Positions 1 to 8,200 of a stretch of 55,008 bases of DNA are shown in pieces. The stretch lies in NCBI RefSeq assembly GCF_003611735.1, contig NZ_RAWG01000019.1, positions 1 to 55,008 of the forward strand. The letters are read 5' to 3'. The notes beneath the pieces were generated by a model, which was given only the letters and a program-made list of their open reading frames with translations, did not search any database and was not told the origin of the DNA. Both the position numbers and the translations under genes were made by a program. Source of the DNA: Corallococcus sicarius. GTDB lineage: Bacteria > Myxococcota > Myxococcia > Myxococcales > Myxococcaceae. Each line of letters begins with the position of its first letter. Positions within the stretch are counted from its first letter, which is position 1.

Positions 1-37
1 CCTCCCGCCCACCCCTGAAGCAGGCACGCGCGGGAGG
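1..37. repeat. Inverted repeat at the window edge
   Basis: Bases 1-8 (CCTCCCGC) are the perfect reverse complement of bases 30-37 (GCGGGAGG), with a 21-base loop between. The left arm may extend beyond the window. It could be part of a terminator of a gene outside the window or simply GC-rich chance pairing. Nothing else is visible in these bases. Confidence 0.25.
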
Positions 38-50
38 GAGCAACCGTCAC

Positions 51-76
51 GGAGCGGCGTCAGGAGACGCCGCTCC
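51..76 (-). terminator. Hairpin downstream of the dipeptidase-like gene
   Basis: Bases 51-61 and 66-76 form a perfect 11-bp inverted repeat with a 4-base loop. It starts 12 bases beyond the stop codon of the minus-strand gene at 88-2121. There is no U-tract on the minus-strand exit side, which is common for hairpins in high-GC genomes. Its position and perfect stem support a terminator or 3'-end stabiliser for that gene. Confidence 0.65.
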
Positions 77-87
77 GGTGGAGCGCA

Positions 88-2121
88 TCAGGTGCAGGTC
101 AGCCAGGAGCACTTGCCCGACTGGCACTCGCGGCCGGTGGAGCAGATGGAGCCCCGGGGCCGCTTCTCCACGCACTTGCCGGAGTTGAGCCCCCAGCCGC
201 AGAACTGGCTGGTGGTGCAGTGCGAGTCGGTGGTGCAGATGCAGCTGCCCGGGATGTCGCCGCAGTCGTCGAGCGCGTTGCACGAGTTGCTCCGGCACTC
301 CTGGTCGAAGCGGCAGGTCTCGGAGACGAACTTCGTGGCGGGCGCGTACGCCTTGCCGCAGATCTGCGGATAGGCCGCCTCACGGGTGGCCTTGGGAACG
401 TAGGCCGCGACACCGCTGGTGTCGATGTCCGCCGCCGCGTCCGCCATGCCGGAGCGGGTGCCGTTCGCGCGCTCCCACATCCGGATGAAGTTCTCCGCGG
501 AGCCCTCCAGGCCGGTGGTGTTCACGCCGAGCTGCTTCAGGTCGCGCACCACGTCCGGCAGCAGGCCCACGTGCGCGAGGCCGTAGATGTCGAAGTCGGT
601 GCCCAGGCGCCCGGGCCCGGAGACGCGCTGCTGCTCGCGCTGGGTGTCGGCCTCCGCGCGGAAGCCGGCGGAGCACGCGCCGAAGTCACCGAAGCGCGGC
701 CGGGTCTGCTGGATGAAGCCGTTCAGGTCCGCGCCGAAGCCCATGTTGACCTTGAGGCCCTGGCGGCCGAACTCGTACGCCTGCGCCAGTGAGCGCGTGG
801 AGCCCTGGCAGTTGTTGGCCACGGTCGTGCGGGTGTAGGCGCGCGTCTCGTCATGCGCGGTGCGCAGGCCGAACATGCCGCCCGTCTGGCGCACGTAGCG
901 CACCACCCAGGCAGGCGTCGTCTTCTCGTTGGCGGCGAGATCCGGGTTCATCACCTCGCGGAAGTGACCGTGGGAGATGTACAGCGGGTAGTAGGTGTTC
1001 GCCTGGGACACGGCGAACGCGTCCTGCACGCTCTTCTCGGACATGTGGGCCAGGTCGATGAGCATCCCCCTGCCCATCATCTCCTGGACCAGCGCCTTGC
1101 CGTCCGCGGTGAGGCCCTTGGTGTTGCGGCAGTTCGCGTCCACGTCGAAGCCCAGCGTGAAGCCGGAGCCGGTGATGCCGCAGTCAGTGTCGATGTGGCA
1201 GTTCTCCAGGAACTGGGCGACCTGGAAGATGGCATTGTGCGGCGCCGCGCCGCCGAAGCGGTTGTCCAGCTGGTGCACGGGCTGCAGCGAGCGCACACCC
1301 AGCGAGTGGACGCGGTTCAACTCCGCGCGCCAGTCCTTCGTGCCGAACAGCTTGGACGACTCAATGGACAGCACCATCGCGAGCTTGCCGGCGGCGATGA
1401 TCTGCCGGGCATGCGCGGGCGACAGGGCGATCTCCGCCCAGTCCGTGCGCGCGTCGAAGTCGCGAGCCATCTGGAGCTGGATGTCCACGTCCGTCATCTC
1501 GTCGCAGGGCCGCTTGAGGTTCTGGTACGGCAGCGCCTTGCAGAGGAACTCGTTGCTGACGAGCGACACCATGACCAGCGACATGCCGCCCTGCTTCGCC
1601 TTCAGCAGCCAGCCCTCCCACGCCTGCTGATGCGCGATGGTGTCCCAGCGCGGCCACTGCGTGTGCACGTCCTTGCGGCCCAGGTGCAGGCCGGTGTCGC
1701 CCTCGGTGCCCTCCGCCTGGCCGATGACCTCCGACGCCACCGCGCCGCCCACGCCGAAGATGTCCGACAGGATGGGCACGCCGCTCAGGTTCACGCTGCC
1801 CGAGTTGGGACAGAGGTTGAGCATGTTGCGCAGGTCCATGCGGACACGCGCGTGGTCGCTCTCCGGTTCACCACCGTCACAGCTCGCGAGCGTGCCGGTG
1901 TGCCCGCCATGGAACCAGCCGCCGGCGAAGGCCTCCTCGGCGAACATGTGGTGGTGCATCTCCGCGAAGCCGCCCACGGCCAGCGGCTGCGCCACGACCT
2001 CCGGCGCGACGGTGGGAACAGGCGGCTCGTCGGCGACGGGGCCACAGCCAAGGGCCAGCGCCGAAGCGGCGAGGAACGGGGAGAACAGACTGCGGGGATT
2101 GAAACGGGAACGACGTTGCAT
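88..2121 (-). CDS. Secreted lipoprotein, membrane dipeptidase-like (peptidase M19 family), with Cys-rich C-terminal tail
   Basis: The predicted protein has 677 residues. I chose the ATG at 2121, which has AAGAAAGG 8 bases upstream; a GTG at 2130 would add three residues. The N-terminus has a basic stretch, a hydrophobic run and a lipobox ending at Cys26 (LALGC), so export and lipidation are predicted. Features matching M19 zinc dipeptidases are an N-terminal His cluster (EMHHH, residues 54-58), IDLAHMS (about 355-361) and ISHGH (about 382-386). GFGADLNGF near 461-469 corresponds to the family's distal DFDG-like segment. This family hydrolyses dipeptides or related amides; the substrate here is unknown. 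The last 90 residues hold about 14 cysteines with EGF/dickkopf-like spacing, a common tail on myxobacterial surface proteins. It reads as a separate transcription unit from the helicase gene 91 bases upstream, although a promoter is not clear. Confidence 0.75.
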   Translation of the reverse strand: MQRRSRFNPRSLFSPFLAASALALGCGPVADEPPVPTVAPEVVAQPLAVGGFAEMHHHMFAEEAFAGGWFHGGHTGTLASCDGGEPESDHARVRMDLRNMLNLCPNSGSVNLSGVPILSDIFGVGGAVASEVIGQAEGTEGDTGLHLGRKDVHTQWPRWDTIAHQQAWEGWLLKAKQGGMSLVMVSLVSNEFLCKALPYQNLKRPCDEMTDVDIQLQMARDFDARTDWAEIALSPAHARQIIAAGKLAMVLSIESSKLFGTKDWRAELNRVHSLGVRSLQPVHQLDNRFGGAAPHNAIFQVAQFLENCHIDTDCGITGSGFTLGFDVDANCRNTKGLTADGKALVQEMMGRGMLIDLAHMSEKSVQDAFAVSQANTYYPLYISHGHFREVMNPDLAANEKTTPAWVVRYVRQTGGMFGLRTAHDETRAYTRTTVANNCQGSTRSLAQAYEFGRQGLKVNMGFGADLNGFIQQTRPRFGDFGACSAGFRAEADTQREQQRVSGPGRLGTDFDIYGLAHVGLLPDVVRDLKQLGVNTTGLEGSAENFIRMWERANGTRSGMADAAADIDTSGVAAYVPKATREAAYPQICGKAYAPATKFVSETCRFDQECRSNSCNALDDCGDIPGSCICTTDSHCTTSQFCGWGLNSGKCVEKRPRGSICSTGRECQSGKCSWLTCT

Positions 2122-2212
2122 GCAGTGCACCTTTCTTGGGGGGGAAGGCGCACTGGGCGTATCAGTAATGAGACCGGACTAGCAATTCTTGCAGGCTAAA
2201 CACGGTATTTTG

Positions 2213-5200
2213 TCACACAGCATCGGGCTCTTCTCCCACAACGACCCCCACCATCTCTTCTTCGCCGAGGAATTCGTTCTTGAGAGGGAAACGAAGCATG
2301 GCTTCCATCTGCTGGAAGAGCGCTTCGCCTGGCAGCTGTTCCTTGCGCCAGCGGCCCGCCGCGAGGCGCAAGCTTGGCTTGTACTGGCCCGCGAGGATCC
2401 ATTGACGCATAGCGTCCAGCGTGGCGAGTCGTGCTTCGTCGCAGCCCTTGCGCAGCGCGTCCATTGAGGACAGCACCCACTCTTCGTTTTTGTCCAGCGC
2501 GGGCTTCTGCCGCTGCGCACGGACAATCTCCGCCACGCCGGAGAAGAGCCGTCGGGCGCCCTCCGCCATCGTGTTCGCACGCTGTCGACATGGGACCGTG
2601 CGCAGTCCCTCTGTCACATCCGCCTTCTGGGAGTGTTTGAACAGGAGATCCAGCCCCGCGACGTCCGCGACGCGTTCCAGGCCCCCGACATCCTGTTCGC
2701 GCCAGAAGGCCCAGTACCAGCCCAGCCGCGTGGCGACGACGCCGGGGAGACGCGACCGGGTCGCCGCCCTCCGGCCCGGGCGCAGCGCCCGGATCCGGTC
2801 ATAGCGGGCGGGCTCCAACTGCTGGATCATCAGGATGCGTTCGGCATGACGGCCAAGCGCATCCATTTCATCGTGCGCTTCGGCCTTCTCCAGGGCCTTT
2901 CCCGCATAGATATCCAGAACGCCATCAACGTCGGGGCGCTCCTCCAGTGGGAGGATGTGACTGTCTTCACCAAAGACCTTCAAGAACTCCTGGATGCGCC
3001 GTCGGAGGACCTGTTCGAGCCCGAGGTTGGTTTCAAGTGCCCGCTCCGGAAGGAAGCTGGAGATGTGGATCTCCTCGTTGAGACTCCCCAGGCGGTCGAT
3101 GCGACCCGCGCGCTGGATGAGCCGCACGGGGTTCCAGTGCAAATCGTAATTGATGAGGGTGTCAGCATCCTGGAGGTTGATGCCTTCACTGAGCACATCC
3201 GTGGAGATGAGCAGGTCGATTTGCTGCTCTTTCGGCACTTCGGGGCGACCGCGTGCGGGGTTGGCCCGGGGAGCGAAGCGGCGAGCAGTCTCCCGCACGT
3301 TTCCGCTGCTGCCCGTCACCTTCGCCACGACTCCATGTTCCCCCTGGAGATGCTCATGAAGAAACTCCGCCGTGTCGGTGAACTGCGTGAAGATGAGGGT
3401 GCGGTGCATTCGGGGAGGGCGTGTCGTCAGGTAGGCCCGCAGCCGCGCGAGCTTCGCATCCGCCGCGGGGGACTGCTGATGCATCGCCCCCCAGAGTTCT
3501 TCCACCCGCTCCAGGTCGGCCGTCAGGGCGTTGCGCAACCGGTCGACGTGAAACATCCCCGAAGGCATCTGATCGCCTCCCGGGTTCGACTCGCCTTCGT
3601 CCTCGACGTCCGCGACAACCTGGACAAAGCCCGCCCGGAGGTTCTCCAGTGCGCGTTGGAGCCGCGTCCGGAGGCGTTCCAGGGAAGCTCGAAACGCGGC
3701 CTCACTGGACTCCAGTCGCTTGAGCAGCAGCACCTTGAAGAGGCCCCGGAGGCTCTGCCCTGCCTGGCGGAAGCCGACCATGCGGGAATCATCGCGGTGC
3801 ATCTCCAGCACATAGGCGGCCAGCCCGTAGAGGGGGTACTCCATGCTGCCCAGGAGGTGGATGATCCGGTCGTACAGGCCGGTGCCGTACGTGTCCTCGA
3901 TCCGGTAGCGCAGACACTGCTCCGGTCCTGAGACGCGCGTCGGGAACCGGATGGGCACCCAGTCGTAGCCCCCGGTGGGCTTCTTCACCGGGAGCTTCGC
4001 GTCTTGGTAGTGGTTCTGGATGAAGCGACGGGTGCGCCGCACCACCACGTGTTGGAGGACGTTGGTGAGCGACTCCCTCCCCGCCTCCACGGCCTTGAAG
4101 AAGTCCTCCAGGGACTCCCCTGGGAAGGGCAAGCGCGTGAAGTTCTCTGGGAAGAGTTTCAGCTGCTGCATCACGTCCCGGGGGCTGTTGTTCTGCGGTG
4201 TCGCGGAGAGCAGCAGCACCTGCCTCCGCGAGGGGACGTTGTTGGGGTGCAGCCACTCCCAGATCCGCTCGTAGCGACGCGTCGCGGGGTTGCGGAAGTT
4301 GTGGGACTCATCCACCACCAGGACCTGCCGCTGACTGTATTGAGGAAGGTCCTCCAGTCGCCCATGGGACAGGACGCGCAGGTTCACCCCGAAGTCCTCG
4401 CCCAGGGCCTGCCACGTCGGACACACGGTGGGCGGAGCAATCACCAACGCGTGGCGGTCCATCGTGTCCTGGAGATAGCGCAGCAGGGCCATGGCGATGT
4501 AGGTCTTTCCCAGACCCACGACATCCGCCAGGAAGACCCCGCCAAAGCGCCGCAGGATTCCCTTCGCCTGTTGGTAGGCCGCCCGCTGAAAGGTTGTCAT
4601 CACCTCCAGCAAGGGATTGCTGTCGGTCAGGTCGGCGCCCTGGAGCATCTCCAGGAAGAACTCCGAGAGGACCTTGAGGTACAGCTCCTCTGCGCCGAGC
4701 ATCGCCCCGGCCCAGGAGCTCTCCAACAGCGCCTGGACGTCCTTTGAGATGTCCTCTGATTCCGCCGCACGGAGCCGGAACCATTCGCGGGCCCGCTCAT
4801 GCATCGCGCCCGTGAGCGCCAGGTCCAGCTCCGCGCCGGAAGGCCGGTGCAAGGTGCCATGGGTGATGGGCCCCGCGGGAACAAGGCTGCCCCCCGGTCG
4901 ACTGATGATCCGGCTGAAGAGCGGCCCCGGCTGATAGTGAAGGACGCGGGCTTCGGCGGAGGAGAGCTTCCGGATCCACTCCCCGATGCGACCTTCCCAT
5001 TCCGCCGTCTGGGGCAGGCCGTCCAGCTGTCCACCGAACGCCTCCAGGAGCGCGTTGCGGTGGGCATGGGTCACCCTGGCGGGAAGGCCCGCATGCGGTT
5101 CCCGCGCCAGGCTCGCATGTCCTTGCGGAGGCTGGGCCAGCAAGCCCGGGGCCGACAACAAGAGGTCCATTCGCGGCTCGGCCTGGAAGATTTCCAGGAC

Positions 5201-5260
5201 ATCCGTGCGCAATTCCCCCGCCGAGACCAGTGTCGCACCGTCCCTGTCCAACGTGCTCAT
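2213..5260 (-). CDS. SNF2-family helicase/ATPase (RapA/HepA- or DrmD-like) with degenerate N-terminal PLD-like domain
   Basis: The predicted protein has 1015 residues. The start is the ATG at 5260, preceded by AGAGGA. It shares ATGA with the stop of the upstream gene, so translation is probably coupled; an in-frame upstream extension to 5359 would lie inside that gene. Superfamily-2 motifs are intact. They include Walker A GLGKT (K252, T253), DESH (317-320) and SAT (352-354), then FTQF (about 624-627), SEGINLQDA (about 691-699) and QRAGRIDR (about 716-723). The arrangement matches SNF2/HepA enzymes such as RapA, which remodels RNA polymerase, and DISARM DrmD. Residues 100-200 resemble the PLD-like domain found ahead of such helicases, but the HxK motif reads GPLFSR (112-117). 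The nuclease centre is therefore probably lost. It is the last gene of the three-gene operon; it probably uses ATP to move on DNA or to remodel a protein-DNA complex with its two partners. Confidence 0.88.
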   Translation of the reverse strand: MSTLDRDGATLVSAGELRTDVLEIFQAEPRMDLLLSAPGLLAQPPQGHASLAREPHAGLPARVTHAHRNALLEAFGGQLDGLPQTAEWEGRIGEWIRKLSSAEARVLHYQPGPLFSRIISRPGGSLVPAGPITHGTLHRPSGAELDLALTGAMHERAREWFRLRAAESEDISKDVQALLESSWAGAMLGAEELYLKVLSEFFLEMLQGADLTDSNPLLEVMTTFQRAAYQQAKGILRRFGGVFLADVVGLGKTYIAMALLRYLQDTMDRHALVIAPPTVCPTWQALGEDFGVNLRVLSHGRLEDLPQYSQRQVLVVDESHNFRNPATRRYERIWEWLHPNNVPSRRQVLLLSATPQNNSPRDVMQQLKLFPENFTRLPFPGESLEDFFKAVEAGRESLTNVLQHVVVRRTRRFIQNHYQDAKLPVKKPTGGYDWVPIRFPTRVSGPEQCLRYRIEDTYGTGLYDRIIHLLGSMEYPLYGLAAYVLEMHRDDSRMVGFRQAGQSLRGLFKVLLLKRLESSEAAFRASLERLRTRLQRALENLRAGFVQVVADVEDEGESNPGGDQMPSGMFHVDRLRNALTADLERVEELWGAMHQQSPAADAKLARLRAYLTTRPPRMHRTLIFTQFTDTAEFLHEHLQGEHGVVAKVTGSSGNVRETARRFAPRANPARGRPEVPKEQQIDLLISTDVLSEGINLQDADTLINYDLHWNPVRLIQRAGRIDRLGSLNEEIHISSFLPERALETNLGLEQVLRRRIQEFLKVFGEDSHILPLEERPDVDGVLDIYAGKALEKAEAHDEMDALGRHAERILMIQQLEPARYDRIRALRPGRRAATRSRLPGVVATRLGWYWAFWREQDVGGLERVADVAGLDLLFKHSQKADVTEGLRTVPCRQRANTMAEGARRLFSGVAEIVRAQRQKPALDKNEEWVLSSMDALRKGCDEARLATLDAMRQWILAGQYKPSLRLAAGRWRKEQLPGEALFQQMEAMLRFPLKNEFLGEEEMVGVVVGEEPDAV

Positions 5261-8200
5261 GAGGGGTTTCCTCTTTCCAACCAGGCACTCATCGATGACG
5301 CCAGGAGCGACACCTCGGGTTCTGGCTCGGCGGGAAGGTGGGAGTTCGCGCTCAGCCATGCAGCCATGGGGACCTCCAGGATGGAAATCTCATCCTCGCC
5401 ACTCGTGGGCGCGACAGCAGGCTCCAAGGGCAGCGGCGTCACCAGGACCCATTCCGGGCGAGGAGGCCCTGGGGATGGGAGCGGCTCGGGAACAGTCCCG
5501 AGAGGCTCCGGGCCTGGCTGCGCGGCGGAAACGTCCGGGCTCGTGGGCACCGCTTCGACCTCCAGGCCCAGGGCCCGCAGGAGGGTCTGGTTCCAATGTC
5601 CTTCCACGGGGCGCCCCGCGTGCTCCTCGAAGAAGCGGACGGGCGCCGTGGCGGCGGCCATGCCGGGCCACTCCACCCAGGCGACGGAGGCGAGCGGGGG
5701 CACGAAGCGGCGGCCTCCGGCAGGCCCCTTCTGATTCGGCGGCAGCCACGTCCATCCTGCGGGAGCACCCACGCGAGGCAATGACTTCCACCAGCCCACC
5801 AGCGCACGCACCAGCAAGCGTCTCCCGGTGTGCAGCCATGGTCCCTCGCCCGGAAACGCGCGGCGCACCGTCTCCTCAAGCAGCGCACACGCTCGCGCCC
5901 CATCCTCCACGAACGGTGTGGGACGCCTTGCTTCCAAGAGGCGGCAGAATTCCAGGGGTCGCGACTCCTGCCGGACCAGCGCCGCCATCAGCTCCCGAAG
6001 GGTCACGGTCCCGACGCTTCCAGGGGGCATCCTCCGTGATTCGGGAATCCCTCCCTCGGCTTCCACCTCCGCCGCGTCTGACGTTGTGAACGCCCCCACG
6101 ATCACCATCAGGCGAGGCAGATGCCCCCGGATCAGACGGTCGCGCGCCGCCCGCTCTTCCCAGAACTCCGCCGAAGCGGGCTCTGTTGTCAGTGACGGAT
6201 AGGACGGGAGGAAGACAGCAGCCTCGGCCGAGAAGATTCCGGTGGTGGTCACCCCCGGCACCGTCCGCGTCGTCCTCAGACGCATCCGCTCAATGCCATC
6301 ACGAGGTGAACTCGACGACGCCTCGGAATCGCTGTCGTCGTTCGCCACCGACTCCGCGGCTGCGTCCTTGTGGCGCTCTACGAATGGCGAAGCCCTGGCC
6401 AGGACTTCGTAGACCGGTGGAATCCGCTCGACTTCCCGCTCGACGGACGCGCCGTCGGCGGTGGACCCCGCCGGCCTTCCCTCCATGCGGAACAGGCCAG
6501 GAACCACGGAGCGCAGGCCCGGCGCCCGGGTCAGGGGCCAGAGGCGTGTGATGAGGCCTGCGAGGCTGGTGGGCTCGCCCTGGTGCATCCCCTGATCCAA
6601 TGGGCCGAAGAGAGATTCGACGGACGCGTGGAAGGACGCCCGTGCTGTTTCCCGCAGGAGTTTGGAGTCCACCGTGCGCAGGACGGCGAGGCGGTTCGAC
6701 GCGAAACGCACCCGCTGGTAGGCCTCCGTCAGGGGTGACTTCACCGGCCCCGGCCCACCGGGGGGCATCCCCGTGGGATGGAGGGCATTGGGAAGGACCG
6801 AGATCGTCGAGAGGAAGAGCCGGCCCACGAGACCCGCGCCCAGCTTCCCGGCGTCGTGTTCAAGAGCCTTGAGGCCGCGCAGCAGGGGCTCGCGTTCGGC
6901 GGCGGAGAGCGGGCCCCCCAGGCGCTTGAGGGCTGCGGCGCCTGGCGGCCCGTTGCGCAGGGCCTGACGCATCTGGATTCCCAGCACCACGCCGCCCGAC
7001 CGTATCTGCCGCGTCTTCAACTCATGGAGGGTCAAGCCCAGCAGACAGGCTGCGGTCTCCATGCGCCACGGATGGAGGAGTGGCTCACTGAGGCCGAGGA
7101 CCGGAAGTGCACGGCGGCCTTGCAACGCCGGCCGCAACACGACCGGGGTTCCACATCCCCACGACTTGGGATCGCACATCTCAAAGGCGCGCCTGCGTCC
7201 TTGTGCACGGCCACACCAGCAGGACCACCGCACGGGCGCGTCTTCTTCCTTGTCGTACCCGGTGGCCCAGTAGCGCACCCGGGACATGGTCAGGGTCTCG
7301 AACCGTATGGGACGGCCACCCTCCGTATGACGGGCCGCCTCCGGCTTCTTCCATTCCGGAGGCGCGATGCCGGCGGCCTCCAGGACTTCTGCGAGCCGGG
7401 GAAGAAAGGGTGGAGTTCCTCCTGACCAGGCCCGTTCGATCCTCGCCAGTTCCGCCGCGCTCTCAGGATGTGCCGCAGTCCACCACAAGCGCTCCATGCT
7501 GGACAGCGCCGGGGCCTCCGCACTCGCGGGAATTCCCTCACCATCACGGGCGCGAAAGCGGAGCTGGAGATCCGGGCCGACCAGCGGGCTGGAGGTTTCA
7601 GGCAGGACGTAGCAGGCGCCCACCCGCGAAGTGGCCCGTTCGATCAATTCGCCGGTGCCTCCGTCAAACCACACCTCCTCTGGAGGAGTGGACGCGAGGG
7701 TTGGATCCTCAATGACAAGTTGGGCTGGCAAGCCATCCTCTCCGTAGGGCGCGTCCTCCCGCTTCAACCCCGCTTGAAAGGGAAGCACCCTTCCGTCCGA
7801 CAGGACGAGATGGCTCCAGGGAAAGGTCGGAGGATCGTTGCCCACGACCAGCGTTATCCGCCACGCGAGTCCCATCCCCGACCTGTCCCGCTCCATCTCT
7901 TCTCGGAGGTCGAGGACCCGCCCCTGAATCCCGGGAGGAATGAACCAGCGTTCCGCAGCCCCAGGAAGCTTCAGCGTCAGCGGCAGAAGGATGTCTTCCT
8001 CTTCACCCTCCTCCGTGTCCTTCTTCGGCGGGGGCGTGAAGATGTTGGCCGCGAGGTTCCAGACGCTCACCTCATGGAGGCTCTTGTTCTTCAGAGGGCC
8101 TTTGGGGATCCGGGCCCAGAGCGAATGCTGCGCCTCCAGCCAAGCGTCGCCAGCCTTCACGGGGGCTCCCCGTGAAAGCAGCACACGGTGCGGGACTACA

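Noticed and set aside
853-2199. 448-codon plus-strand frame opposite the dipeptidase-like gene
   Set aside because: Its composition is that of an antisense frame (Arg, His, Val and Ala-rich). The minus strand has a lipobox and M19-like motifs.
5261-5359. Upstream extension of the helicase start to 5359
   Set aside because: It would overlap the RNAP-like gene by about 100 bases. The ATG at 5260 has a ribosome site and the typical ATGA coupling.
6295-6363. VANDDSDSE in the RNAP-like protein as a remnant of NADFDGD
   Set aside because: It resembles the catalytic motif only superficially. It is followed by a Ser run and lies in low-complexity sequence without the LHPLVC-type context, so it is better read as a linker.
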